DNA of 46,913 nucleotides from Chloroflexota bacterium (GTDB lineage Bacteria; Chloroflexota; Anaerolineae; J036; Brachytrichaceae), in contig JAGWYZ010000002.1 in assembly GCA_018969115.1 (NCBI GenBank), positions 1-46,913 on the forward strand, read 5' to 3'. A model generated the notes under the pieces. It ran no database searches. It saw only the letters and a list, made by a program, of their open reading frames with translations, and had not been told where the DNA came from. The position numbers and the translations under genes were made by a program. Below are positions 31,945-41,515 of the stretch, piece by piece; position 1 is the stretch's first letter, and the number at the start of each line of letters is the position of its first letter.

Positions 31945-34344
31945 TCAAATTGTGCTTTTGTTTTGACGTGCCGCAAAAATTGAAAATAACATCATGATTA
32001 ATAGGCTGAGCAAGCTAATCAATCCACCAATCTTAAATGATAGTGGGTCATATTTAAACACAACATGGCTTTTACCCAATGGCAATGGAATTGCATTAAA
32101 TGCATAATTTGCTCGGATCACTGGCACTTCTTGCTCGTTTACATAAGCTTTCCAACCAGGATAATAGGATGTTGTGATTACCAGCCAACTTTCTAACAAA
32201 TTAGTTTGAACATCTAATTTCACTTGGTTATTACGTTCTTCAATAATACGAATATTCTGTTGTTGATCTAACAAATCTGATGTATGAGTAGCATCACCAA
32301 ATGGTGATTTATTGATCCCTGAAATGACAACTGTGGTATTAGGGTTAAATGATGCTTCACCTAATCGTAAAAGTATATCTTTATTGTCATCGATATACTC
32401 TACTTGATCAACAATATGATATCGACTAGGTATATCTTTTAGTTCATACAAATTTAGATTCGAAGCAATTAAAGTTTTGTTAATATATTCAGACGGGCTT
32501 ATATCTTTTGCAAGATCATCTGGCATCAGAATGTAACGGATCCCCATTATTTGAAAACCTTTTAGGTTAAATTCTTGCACACAAGATTGTGTGGAATCTA
32601 AAAAATGACTTAATAGTTTAGGGGAAAATACAGTATCCATTACATCAAAGTTAAAAGGTGTTCGTATTTTATATGCAATGTTTGTGTCCGGAATTAAACC
32701 AGGTGAGTTGTTTTGCTTACAGAGCATAGCAAGGTAATTATTTTTTACATTAGCTTGTAAAGCTTGAGTTTGTTGTGTGTTTGGAAAAAATGCAGAGTTG
32801 GAGGTTATTGGGACGAAATGACGCATAAATAGTCCCGTTTGATAAAATACTAATAAAGGAATTATGATCAATAAAAGCTTTTTATAGAAAGGATTCACAA
32901 TAAACTGTGCTGTAATTATGATTAGTAAAGCGAATATAAAACTAATACCCAAGCCGAGCTGCCGGCTAACTCCATCGGTATTCCAAGATTGAAGCCATTT
33001 GCCATCTAAATCAGCACCGAAAAATTGCTTAAGTAACATATATGCCCCGATAGTTACAAAAACAAACAAGCCTACTCCTAATAACCCTTGTCTAAGTAAT
33101 TGTTTGATCAGCTTTTCGGTAGGATTACATATAAGATTAAATCCATAAGCAGCCAATATCGAAAAAGTAAATGTATGAATTGGTGTCGAGCGCTCCACAG
33201 GAATATAAGATAAACCCGGTATCAAATTAATGAAGACACCAATATCAATAGGCCTGAAACAATAAAATAAATAAATAATGGCTATCCCCCACCAAAATCT
33301 AGTATCTTTACTATACTTTAGCAAACTAATAGAATAAAGCGCTAAAAATACAACTAACCCACCTACATAAATTGTGTTCGTAAAAACATAAGTTGTGTTG
33401 TGTAACTGTGGAAAATAATAATTGGCAATAGATGGATTTCCTAATAAATCTGGATACATAAATAATGGCCAGAATGCAAGGTCGTTTCGCCCTCCATTCC
33501 CTTCAGAGGATCGATGATTCAGTGCACCACTCGTATGGGCGTATTCGATAAATGGAATAACTTGTATCGCACCAGCTAATGCAGCCAAAATACCGATCGT
33601 GATGAGCAAAGCTGATTTGTGTAATAGTTCACTTCGTTTTTTACAGTCACGAAAAAGAATATATAAAGAGTATGCACAAATAACTAATAAGATGCTATAA
33701 AAAGTCTCTGGGTGTCCTGCAAGTAACCCTATTAATAGGCTCAAAAATAGTCCCCATATAGTTGTTATTCTGGGTTTTTGACGAATGAGTAAATTGACAA
33801 AATATAAAGATGCTGGTAATGAAGGTAATACACTTGAATGTTGCCATTGCAGCCAAAGCATGTTATAGCCGCAATAGGTGAATGCAATAGCGCCTAGAAT
33901 TGCAGATAATAAAGGTAAGTTATGTTGACGTAAAAATAAAAATGTAAATAAGCTACACCCCACTAGTTTTAAAGCTACTGAAAATAGTGTTGCATAGCGA
34001 AATTCAAAGAGGTAAAATGGCAAGCTATATAAAGAAAATACAGCAGATTGATAATTTGCTAATTGTGGCACTCCAAAACCATTATAAGGATTCCAAAGGG
34101 GAAATTCGCCGCGCTGAAATGAATCTGTATTGAAAATCATCCATGAATGCATTTGTTGAAAAACATCACCCAGTTCAACATTACTCGACTCGAATCCAGT
34201 TTTAGTTAAAGTAAAAAACTGCCCAATATTAGCCGGCGAATAATAATAATTTTGGATATTTAGTATCGGTTTGCTTAAAAATATGACAACTAATGTGACC
34301 AACAATCCAATGGATAATACATAAAATAAAATAGATTTTTTCAT
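31945..34344 (-). CDS. YfhO-family membrane glycosyltransferase-like protein
   Basis: This 799-aa protein has the characteristic YfhO early loop GDVFQQMHSWMIFNTDSFQRG followed by EFPLWNPYNGFGVPQLANYQS. About twelve helices follow, then a C-terminal extracytoplasmic beta-rich domain ending WLVITTSYYPGWKAYVNEQE, VPVIRANYAFNAIPLP and a final helix. YfhO-type proteins are GT-C enzymes that use polyprenyl-phosphate-linked sugars to decorate cell-wall polymers, working with a GT2 like the one at 37666-38613. The acceptor here is unknown. A TATAAA lies 8 bp before its ATG. Confidence 0.85.
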   Translation of the reverse strand: MKKSILFYVLSIGLLVTLVVIFLSKPILNIQNYYYSPANIGQFFTLTKTGFESSNVELGDVFQQMHSWMIFNTDSFQRGEFPLWNPYNGFGVPQLANYQSAVFSLYSLPFYLFEFRYATLFSVALKLVGCSLFTFLFLRQHNLPLLSAILGAIAFTYCGYNMLWLQWQHSSVLPSLPASLYFVNLLIRQKPRITTIWGLFLSLLIGLLAGHPETFYSILLVICAYSLYILFRDCKKRSELLHKSALLITIGILAALAGAIQVIPFIEYAHTSGALNHRSSEGNGGRNDLAFWPLFMYPDLLGNPSIANYYFPQLHNTTYVFTNTIYVGGLVVFLALYSISLLKYSKDTRFWWGIAIIYLFYCFRPIDIGVFINLIPGLSYIPVERSTPIHTFTFSILAAYGFNLICNPTEKLIKQLLRQGLLGVGLFVFVTIGAYMLLKQFFGADLDGKWLQSWNTDGVSRQLGLGISFIFALLIIITAQFIVNPFYKKLLLIIIPLLVFYQTGLFMRHFVPITSNSAFFPNTQQTQALQANVKNNYLAMLCKQNNSPGLIPDTNIAYKIRTPFNFDVMDTVFSPKLLSHFLDSTQSCVQEFNLKGFQIMGIRYILMPDDLAKDISPSEYINKTLIASNLNLYELKDIPSRYHIVDQVEYIDDNKDILLRLGEASFNPNTTVVISGINKSPFGDATHTSDLLDQQQNIRIIEERNNQVKLDVQTNLLESWLVITTSYYPGWKAYVNEQEVPVIRANYAFNAIPLPLGKSHVVFKYDPLSFKIGGLISLLSLLIMMLFSIFAARQNKSTI

Positions 34345-34406
34345 TGAGCAGTTTTATAAATTGACACTATATACCGTAATTTTATTACTATCACATAATT
34401 TAAGAT

Positions 34407-35510
34407 TTAAGGGTTTAAAAATTTATCCCAATCATCTGATTTACAAGTAGAAGCATTAATTAATTTATCTACTCCATCTGCGCTGAGGTGATTATCATCT
34501 ATAAAATCAAGATCTTTAAAAGAACATTCTGATGGATCATAAGACCCAACCATAGGAATGTTATGGATTTTTGCAAATTCAACATAATATGAATAAATTA
34601 CTTTTCGAATGGGGTCATTTGCAAAAACATTAAAGGCAATGGGGTGAAGAGGCGTTAAAATAAACGCGACACTTGCCCCGTCTGCCATCATTTGGTCAAC
34701 TAGCTTTTCAAATCGTTCAACCTGTCTCAATGACATAGGTCGATCTAATAGCCTAGTAGTAAGCAATAACGACTCTTTAAAGCGAGTAGCATCAAGTGGT
34801 TGCGTTCTTGTGAATGGTTTGACAACAGCGCTGCCGTCATGATTTAATGTTTCATGTAATCTAATCATCACGGGGGCCATCTCTGGATAGTCAGGTTTAC
34901 GGAATAATTGTGGAAACTGTAATTTCACTACATTTTGAAATGAACGTTGAAACAATTCAAAATTACCTTTAGCCATTGACCTCCCCATTTTATGCAATAC
35001 AATCACATTCTCAAGCAGTGTCAATTGTTTCATCCCATGAGCAAACAAATAAGGCTTTGTCGTTCGTTGTTCTTGTAAATACCAGAAATCGATACCTAAT
35101 AGAATTTTTTGGGGAATTTTATTGCCATTGTGATAAATTGCATAAATGTTTTCAATTGTTCCAAGATCACTACCCGCTACAAAGTGATTAAATATCTTTA
35201 AGTTACGGAAATTCTGTTGTTGTAACAAAGATGCGTGACTTGTGCCAAATACTACTAGTTCAGGAGCCACTGAAATTTTTCTTGCATATACTTGATTAAA
35301 TTGTTCTCGGTCCCATTTATTGGCATCTATCAGTGGGTCTAGACCCTGAATAAATTGGATGACGATGTTTTCATATGGGCTTTCACCTGTTGTAAAATTT
35401 TCAACATTTGTTTGTTTGGCAAATAATTCTGAATCAACCGTTGCGAGAACAGCATTACATCCTACAAATAATATAGTTATAGCAGTTATTTTGATTAATA
35501 ATTTCAACAT
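34407..35510 (-). CDS. SGNH/AlgJ-like protein partner of MBOAT acyltransferase
   Basis: This 367-aa protein starts with a hydrophobic N-terminal anchor (MLKLLIKITAITILFVGCNAV; the Cys is only a weak lipobox). LVVFGTSHASLLQQQNF supplies an SGNH block-I-type Ser, and FIDDNHLSADGVDKLI near the C-terminus supplies the Asp-x-x-His pair. This arrangement is seen in AlgJ/AlgX/DltD-like proteins that accept an acyl group from an MBOAT and pass it to an extracytoplasmic glycan. It lies 13 bp downstream of the MBOAT gene, which supports that role. Confidence 0.75.
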   Translation of the reverse strand: MLKLLIKITAITILFVGCNAVLATVDSELFAKQTNVENFTTGESPYENIVIQFIQGLDPLIDANKWDREQFNQVYARKISVAPELVVFGTSHASLLQQQNFRNLKIFNHFVAGSDLGTIENIYAIYHNGNKIPQKILLGIDFWYLQEQRTTKPYLFAHGMKQLTLLENVIVLHKMGRSMAKGNFELFQRSFQNVVKLQFPQLFRKPDYPEMAPVMIRLHETLNHDGSAVVKPFTRTQPLDATRFKESLLLTTRLLDRPMSLRQVERFEKLVDQMMADGASVAFILTPLHPIAFNVFANDPIRKVIYSYYVEFAKIHNIPMVGSYDPSECSFKDLDFIDDNHLSADGVDKLINASTCKSDDWDKFLNP

Positions 35511-35523
35511 TTGAATAATCTAT

Positions 35524-37005
35524 TTAAAACTGAAAATATACAAATTGTGGGCCTTCATCAAATTTGCCAAAAGCCAGAATAACAAACAATAATGCAAAAT
35601 AAATGGCCCAGCGCACAACTAAAGGCCAACGCATTAATACAATACGCGCACTTTCACGTCGTTGTAAAAAATGCCCAATTTCTAAAATGATAATGGCAAA
35701 AACAACGACAATATGATCATAGGTTGACCCCGGAAATGGATAATATGATTGGGCTGAAAATACAGCTGTTGATCCAGTCGTCAGCCATGTTCGAATCCCT
35801 GGTACAAGGTGAGTAATCACCCACATAGCATCTTTGATTGAACTAGCGCGAAAGAAAATCCACGCAAAACAAACCAGTGAAAAAGTCCCTAATATTCGCA
35901 ATCCATTTAATAAATAAGGTATACGGTCAAGTTTTGTAAATTCATAGACACGCATTCGCAAGTTACGTGTCCAAATGTCTACAACTTGATATAGACCATG
36001 CAAAGAACCCCAGATAATATATGTCCAATTTGCTCCATGCCACAAGCCGCTGATGAGAAAGACTAAAAATAAATTAAATTGCCATCGCCAACGTGAATTG
36101 CTTCGTCCTCGTAATGGGATAAACAAATAATCGCGAAACCAAGTCGATAGTGAAATATGCCATCGGTTCCAAAAGTCGGAAATTGATTTTGCGTAATAGG
36201 GCTGACGAAAATTTCGCATGAGTTTAAAACCCATAACTTGCGCTGAACCTAAGGCAATATCAGAATAACCCGAAAAATCACAATAAATTTGATAAGCAAA
36301 TGCAACTGTTGCTAAAACGAGTGGTAATCCCCAATAGTTATAAGGCCAACCATAAATGTCATTGACCCAAACCGCGAGTCGGTCGGCAATAACTACTTTT
36401 TTAAACATCCCCCAAGTCATTAATTTAAGACCATCTGTCACACGTTGATAGTCAAACTTATGCTCTTGTCGGAACTGCCATAATACATTTTGCGGGCGCT
36501 CAATTGGCCCTGCAACTAATTGTGGATAAAAAAGTACGTATAAAGCAAAAATGCCTAAATGTTGTTCCGCTTTTTGTTTGCCGCGATAGACTTCAATTGT
36601 ATAACTCATTGATTGGAATGTGTGAAACGACAAACCAATAGGCAATATAATTTCAAGACGCAAATCAGGCGGAGGGCCACCACGAATAAATGTTGCTAGG
36701 GCCGCAACATTATCAGCCATAAAATTAAAATATTTAAAGAATGCCAAAATGCTAATATTGGCAATCAAACTTAAGACAAGCCAGACTTTGCGTTGTTGCC
36801 CAGATGACCGCTCGATAAGCCTTCCGGCAGAATAATCAACTGCAATTACTGCAAACAAGATTAGAATATAGCGTGGAATAAACGCCATGTAAAAAACACA
36901 GCTTGCAAGCAGTAACCAAATCCAGCGGAACCGATGTGGCAACGCAAAATAACCAATCGTAACAATTGGAAAAAAAAGGGCAAATTCAAAAGAGTTAAAA
37001 ACCAT
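35524..37005 (-). CDS. MBOAT-family O-acyltransferase (AlgI-like)
   Basis: This 493-aa polytopic protein has the full AlgI/DltB pattern: MVFNSFEFALFFPIVTIGYF, LPIGLSFHTFQSMSYTIEVY, LVAGPIERPQNVLWQF, DIALGSAQVMGFKLMRNFRQ, SDFWNRWHISLSTWFRDYLF and the catalytic His in SGLWHGANWTYIIWG. It moves acyl groups across the membrane for attachment to a polysaccharide. It is directly followed by its probable SGNH partner. Confidence 0.93.
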   Translation of the reverse strand: MVFNSFEFALFFPIVTIGYFALPHRFRWIWLLLASCVFYMAFIPRYILILFAVIAVDYSAGRLIERSSGQQRKVWLVLSLIANISILAFFKYFNFMADNVAALATFIRGGPPPDLRLEIILPIGLSFHTFQSMSYTIEVYRGKQKAEQHLGIFALYVLFYPQLVAGPIERPQNVLWQFRQEHKFDYQRVTDGLKLMTWGMFKKVVIADRLAVWVNDIYGWPYNYWGLPLVLATVAFAYQIYCDFSGYSDIALGSAQVMGFKLMRNFRQPYYAKSISDFWNRWHISLSTWFRDYLFIPLRGRSNSRWRWQFNLFLVFLISGLWHGANWTYIIWGSLHGLYQVVDIWTRNLRMRVYEFTKLDRIPYLLNGLRILGTFSLVCFAWIFFRASSIKDAMWVITHLVPGIRTWLTTGSTAVFSAQSYYPFPGSTYDHIVVVFAIIILEIGHFLQRRESARIVLMRWPLVVRWAIYFALLFVILAFGKFDEGPQFVYFQF

Positions 37006-37069
37006 ATATTACAGTTACCATTTAACCTCAATTTCAGATTCTTTCAGGTGCAATCAAAAACATAGTTAA

Positions 37070-37666
37070 TTAACCCTTAGTAGCTATGCAGGTTAGTGCT
37101 TCTAATCCATAAAAACTATATGACTGACGTGAGATTTGCCAATGAGCAGGAACCTGCTTGATTATTTCGCGTAAACAGCTTTCTGTTCTTACAAATCGTC
37201 CACGATCTGATTTACGAATACCCCACGCAATTGGTCGGTGCCAGCCTAGTTTGGGCAAAACTGAATCGACGATAACTACATGCCCTCCCATTTTTGTGAC
37301 CCGGTACATTTCTTGAATCGCGCTTTGGGCTAATTTGTCTGGCAAATGGTGCAATACCCCAATACACCAAGTCGTAGAAAATTTTTCATTGCTAAATGGT
37401 AAGTCACCAATAGAACCCACAATACCTAAGCCTGCGCTAAGGCAAAATTGTTTCATATAAGAAAGTGAAATATCACACCCAACGGGAGTAACATGCGCAG
37501 GCCATAAATATGATCGTGGGCCACAACCAACATCTAGTGCTGATTCTATTGGTGCTAATTCCGTAACAATTTTAGCAATATGCGTCTCAAAAAAATGTTC
37601 TCCACCGGGTGCAAATACAAACTGCGCTAAACGGTATATTAAAGGGTGTTCTAGGATTTGATACAT
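37070..37666 (-). CDS. Class I SAM-dependent methyltransferase
   Basis: This 198-aa protein has motif I SALDVGCGPRSYLWPAHVTP, then VGCDISLSYMKQFCLSAG, TTWCIGVLHHLPDKLAQSAI and GGHVVIVDSVLPKLG. It has the Methyltransf_11 fold with an unusually short C-terminus. Its ATG shares one base with the stop of the upstream GT2 gene (TAATG), so it is coupled to it. It probably methylates a sugar or lipid intermediate. Confidence 0.82.
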   Translation of the reverse strand: MYQILEHPLIYRLAQFVFAPGGEHFFETHIAKIVTELAPIESALDVGCGPRSYLWPAHVTPVGCDISLSYMKQFCLSAGLGIVGSIGDLPFSNEKFSTTWCIGVLHHLPDKLAQSAIQEMYRVTKMGGHVVIVDSVLPKLGWHRPIAWGIRKSDRGRFVRTESCLREIIKQVPAHWQISRQSYSFYGLEALTCIATKG

Positions 37667-38613
37667 TAGGTTTTTGTTTTGCTGACCACTGGATCCATCC
37701 GAATTGCTTGTTCAATTAAATACCTTGGTCGCCGCCTTGACTCATCTAACGCTCGCCATAGATATTCACCCAAAATTCCTAACATCAACATTTGTAATCC
37801 ACCTACAACTAATACAACAACCATCAGCGATGACCAACCTTGTGCTGGTTCATTTAAGAATCGATTCGTGAGCACAACAAAAGCATATAAAAAGCCGAAC
37901 AATGCCATTAGAAAACCAATAACAGACATGACTCGAATTGGTAAAAAGCTAAAAGCTGTTATTGAATCAATGACGAGTTTCAGTTTTTTTGATACTGACC
38001 ACCCCGATTGCCCATGTAATCGTGCTTGTTTATCATACTCAATGGTTTGTTGACGAAACCCAACCCATGAAAGTAATGCGAGTAAACTAATGTTATTTTC
38101 ATCAAATTGATTTAATGCTTGAATAACTTGTTTATCTATTAAAAAAAAATCTGCCCCACGTGGTGGAATATTTTTAATTTTAATAATATTTCGCATCAGC
38201 CAATAGTAAAACCGCGAAAACCCAAGTGTTGTTTGAGTTTCACCTTCACGGTGTCGCCGCGCTGCCCAAACAACCTGCGTTCCGTTCTCCCATGCAGCAA
38301 GCATACTTATGATTAATTCAGGAGGATCTTGCATATCTGCCGCCATAACAACAGCGCATTGACCTGAACACAAGCGTAAACCTGCCATAACTGCGACATG
38401 CGAACCACAGTTTTTAGATAACCGAATCGCACTGATATTTTCATGGTTTTGAGCAAGTCTACTAACAACTTCAAATGTATGATCTGATGAATGATCGTCC
38501 ACTACGATCCATTCCCAGGGTTGTGCATGTTTTTGCAATACGGCTTGCAAATGTGTATGCAGGACGGGCAAATTTTCAGCCTCACAATATGCCGGAGTGA
38601 TGATAGAAATCAT
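37666..38613 (-). CDS. Polyprenyl-phosphate glycosyltransferase, GT2 (GtrB/ArnC/CsbB-like)
   Basis: The start MISIITPAYCEAENLPVL (315 aa) is chosen; the track ORF extends 19 codons into the upstream gene. The GT-A domain has WEWIVVDDHSSDHTFEVV, the NCGSHVAVMAGL loop and MAADMQDPPELI. Two C-terminal helices follow (VIGFLMALFGFLYAFVVL; LMVVVLVVGGLQMLMLGILG), then EYLWRALDESRRRPRYLIE. These features mark enzymes that load a sugar on undecaprenyl phosphate for later transfer by a GT-C enzyme such as YfhO. It lies 4 bp after the DegT gene. Confidence 0.9.
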   Translation of the reverse strand: MISIITPAYCEAENLPVLHTHLQAVLQKHAQPWEWIVVDDHSSDHTFEVVSRLAQNHENISAIRLSKNCGSHVAVMAGLRLCSGQCAVVMAADMQDPPELIISMLAAWENGTQVVWAARRHREGETQTTLGFSRFYYWLMRNIIKIKNIPPRGADFFLIDKQVIQALNQFDENNISLLALLSWVGFRQQTIEYDKQARLHGQSGWSVSKKLKLVIDSITAFSFLPIRVMSVIGFLMALFGFLYAFVVLTNRFLNEPAQGWSSLMVVVLVVGGLQMLMLGILGEYLWRALDESRRRPRYLIEQAIRMDPVVSKTKT

Positions 38614-38617
38614 AAAA

Positions 38618-39811
38618 CTAACTTTGGCACGCTGTCTTAAGTGTAGCAACGACGCTGTCTTGTTCAGCAAAAGTCATTTGAGGATAGAGCGGTAATACAA
38701 TTGCATGATCTTGTGCTTGTTCACTGCAAGGCAATTGTCGGCAAGACCCTAGTTTGCAATCACAGGTTTTGTTAAGCTTAAACGCGCATGACCACGCCTC
38801 ATTTGCATATGCAGGTTCGCGATGTGCACACATCACAGCCCGTCGAGTTGCAATACCATTATCTAACATGCTTTGCATGACATAGCGCTGGGCAACGCCT
38901 GATGGTAAATATAGACAATAACTTTGCCAATTGCTGCGTGCATAGTCAGGCTCGCTAGGAAGCATAAGTCCTGGGATTGCAGCCAATAATTCATGATAAC
39001 GATCTGCTAGTACTCGTCGTCGTTCAATAATTTCGGGTAATCTTTTAAGCTGTTCACGACCAACGGCAGCTTGAATATCAGTGAGACGATAATTAAAACC
39101 AACAGATAAATAATTTTCAAAAACAACTTCTTTTGCGTTATGACGCTGGGTATCTGGCACACTCATGCCATGTTGGCGCAACAATCGAAAATGTTTATCG
39201 TAATCTAAGTTGTTTGTTGTAATCATGCCACCATCGCCTGTTGAAACTAATTTGCGCGGATGAAATGAAAAGCAAGCAATATCGCTATGGGGTTTCCCGA
39301 TTTTTTCCCAATTTCCATTCCAATTAATTTCACTGCCAACCGCACAAGCGGCATCCTCGATAACAGGTAATTGATATTGGGTAGCAATAGCAATAATTTG
39401 TGCTAAATCGCACGGCATCCCAATTTGATGCACACACACAATACAACGGGTGCGTGGTGAAATGGCATTTGGAATTTGTAGGGGGTCAAGGTTAAAGGTT
39501 ACGGGGTCAATATCAACAAAAACAGGAATAGCACCACATGCACGTATGCTATTTGCAGTAGCAATGAAGGAATGACTCACTGTAATCACTTCATCGCCGG
39601 GTTTAACCCCTAATGTTAACAGTGCAAGGTGTAAGGCCGTTGTACAATTTGACACCGCGCAGGCGTATCGAGCACTGACATAATTCGCAAATTCATGCTC
39701 AAATGCAGCTACCTCTGGTCCTTGGGTTGTCCAACCGCTTAAGATTACCCGACGCGCTGCTGCGGCCTCTTCTTCGCCTAACCAAGGTTTTGTGATCGGT
39801 ATTTTTATCAT
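38618..39811 (-). CDS. DegT/DnrJ/EryC1 PLP-dependent sugar aminotransferase
   Basis: This 397-aa protein has the family start KIPITKPWLGEEEAAAARRV, GWTTQGPEVAAFEHEFA and ACAVSNCTTALHLALLTLGV. GDEVITVSHSFIATANSIRA and PVIEDAACAVGSE follow. The Schiff-base Lys is in CFSFHPRKLVSTGDGGMI. It aminates a keto-nucleotide-sugar to an amino sugar. A Cys/Gln-rich segment near the C-terminus (CAFKLNKTCDCKLGSCRQLP) is unusual and could bind a metal. It sits 7 bp downstream of the epimerase gene. Confidence 0.93.
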   Translation of the reverse strand: MIKIPITKPWLGEEEAAAARRVILSGWTTQGPEVAAFEHEFANYVSARYACAVSNCTTALHLALLTLGVKPGDEVITVSHSFIATANSIRACGAIPVFVDIDPVTFNLDPLQIPNAISPRTRCIVCVHQIGMPCDLAQIIAIATQYQLPVIEDAACAVGSEINWNGNWEKIGKPHSDIACFSFHPRKLVSTGDGGMITTNNLDYDKHFRLLRQHGMSVPDTQRHNAKEVVFENYLSVGFNYRLTDIQAAVGREQLKRLPEIIERRRVLADRYHELLAAIPGLMLPSEPDYARSNWQSYCLYLPSGVAQRYVMQSMLDNGIATRRAVMCAHREPAYANEAWSCAFKLNKTCDCKLGSCRQLPCSEQAQDHAIVLPLYPQMTFAEQDSVVATLKTACQS

Positions 39812-39818
39812 GATTTAA

Positions 39819-40814
39819 TTATTCCCAGTTACGTGGTCTTTCGCTTTGTAACAATAGCTCTGGCGGTATATCCATTTGTAAATACCAAGTTTTTAAGGCC
39901 AACAACCCTGTTTGCAAAGATACTTTGGGCGCAAAACCTAATAATTTTTTAGCACGCAAACTGTTAGCATATAAACGTAAAACATCTCCGGGGCGAGGCG
40001 AATCATAAATAATATTAGGAATTACGCCCACGGCTTCCCCCACTTCACGAGCAAGTTCATTAATACTTATTTCATTTCCTTGCCCGAGGTTAATTGTTTG
40101 TCCAATAGCTTCATCACATATACCAGCAAGTAAAATGCCGCGCGCTGTGTCTTCAACAAATGTAAAATCACGTGTCTGTTTACCATCACCGAAAATAATT
40201 AAAGGCTTTCCTGCCATGGCACGCAACATAAATTTAGGAATCACCTCACCACTATCTCCTTCGTGATGACTTCGTGGCCCAAAGCTATTAAAAGGCCGAA
40301 CAACAACAGTAGGAAATCCATAACTTTCAAAATAAGCACGGGTGTAACATTCACCAGCTAATTTTGAAGCACCATACACCGTCATTGGATAAGTCGGGTG
40401 GTCTTCAACCATTGGTACGGTGCGAGCAGTTCCGTAAACTTCAGAACTAGAGACATAAACGAATCGTTTAACTTTTGCTTGATGTGCTATATCTAATAAA
40501 TTTAAGGTCGCTGTAGCATTCACAGCATGATTTTCATGTGGATTTTTTAGGCTATGGCGCACACCAAGGCATGCCAAATGAAAAACAACATCAACGTTAT
40601 TGCACAAAGATTTTACCAAATCAAGGTTTCGAACATCACCCTGTACAAACTGAACCTTTTCATTAAGCAATGCTTGAATATTTTGACTTTTTCCATTCAC
40701 TAAGTTATCTAAAATAGTAACACGCGCTTTGGTCTGAGCAAGTTGATGAACCAAATTTGAGCCAATGAATCCGGCACCACCAGTAACAAGAATTTGAGAG
40801 GTATGGTCGATCAT
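39819..40814 (-). CDS. NAD-dependent nucleotide-sugar epimerase/dehydratase (SDR)
   Basis: This 331-aa extended SDR has the Rossmann motif ILVTGGAGFIGSNLVHQLA, the VFHLACLGVRHSL region, Ser in VYVSSSEVYG and the catalytic YGASK. Downstream come VVRPFNSFGPRSHHEGD and GDGKQTRDFTFVEDTARGIL. It fits UDP-glucose/UDP-GlcNAc 4-epimerase or dehydratase-like enzymes, and the exact reaction is not resolved. It lies 5 bp after the acetyltransferase gene. Confidence 0.92.
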   Translation of the reverse strand: MIDHTSQILVTGGAGFIGSNLVHQLAQTKARVTILDNLVNGKSQNIQALLNEKVQFVQGDVRNLDLVKSLCNNVDVVFHLACLGVRHSLKNPHENHAVNATATLNLLDIAHQAKVKRFVYVSSSEVYGTARTVPMVEDHPTYPMTVYGASKLAGECYTRAYFESYGFPTVVVRPFNSFGPRSHHEGDSGEVIPKFMLRAMAGKPLIIFGDGKQTRDFTFVEDTARGILLAGICDEAIGQTINLGQGNEISINELAREVGEAVGVIPNIIYDSPRPGDVLRLYANSLRAKKLLGFAPKVSLQTGLLALKTWYLQMDIPPELLLQSERPRNWE

Positions 40815-40819
40815 GAGTG

Positions 40820-41515
40820 TTAGATTATATCGACATGATTACTATCACGCCAACGCAAAAAACGAGCAGGGACACCTGCAACAATGCTAAAAGGTGCAAC
40901 ATCTTCTGTCACAACGGCACCAGCACCAACAATGCTCCCTTTCCCGACTGTGACTCCTGGTAAAATAATTGACCCAACGCCGATATCAGCCCATGCTTCT
41001 ATTTTTACTGGCTTAATCACTAGGTCGGTTTTGATAATAGGTATATCAATTGGTAAACCTGTATGCATTGACCCAAGCACCTTAGCGCCCGGCCCCCAAC
41101 CAACATAGTCTTCAATCACAAGATGACGCGCATCGAAATAACTTTGAGGTCCGATCCAGACATGATTGCCGATAACACAACATCCATCCAATCTGCCTTG
41201 AATATAGGTAGATGCCCCAATAAACACATTATTTCCAAGCTCAAAAGTCTCAAGGTGCTTAAAACGCACGTCTTCCCCAATTTGAATTCCACTGCCAAAT
41301 TGTTTTGCAACCGCACGCCAAATACAACGGCGCATTAATTCATCAAATTTACTTGTATGATGAACAAACCTAGAATACTGTTCAATTAACTGTATTTGCG
41401 TATGGTTTTCTTTTAAATACTTACTAAAATTATGTTCAAATACTTCGTCGTCTTTGATCGACTTCCCATGAATAGCTCCAACAACATTGAGAAATTCTTG
41501 TGCTTTTAGGTTCAT
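40820..41515 (-). CDS. Left-handed beta-helix (hexapeptide) acyltransferase
   Basis: This 231-aa protein has an alpha-helical N-terminal half (residues 1-75). Hexapeptide repeats follow: IGEDVRFKHLETFELGNNVF, VIGNHVWIGPQSYFDARHLV, IEAWADIGVGSIILPGVTVG, then KGSIVGAGAVVTEDV and IVAGVPARFLRWR. The likely job is N- or O-acetylation of a nucleotide sugar made by its neighbours. Its start overlaps the dehydrogenase stop (ATGA). Confidence 0.88.
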   Translation of the reverse strand: MNLKAQEFLNVVGAIHGKSIKDDEVFEHNFSKYLKENHTQIQLIEQYSRFVHHTSKFDELMRRCIWRAVAKQFGSGIQIGEDVRFKHLETFELGNNVFIGASTYIQGRLDGCCVIGNHVWIGPQSYFDARHLVIEDYVGWGPGAKVLGSMHTGLPIDIPIIKTDLVIKPVKIEAWADIGVGSIILPGVTVGKGSIVGAGAVVTEDVAPFSIVAGVPARFLRWRDSNHVDII

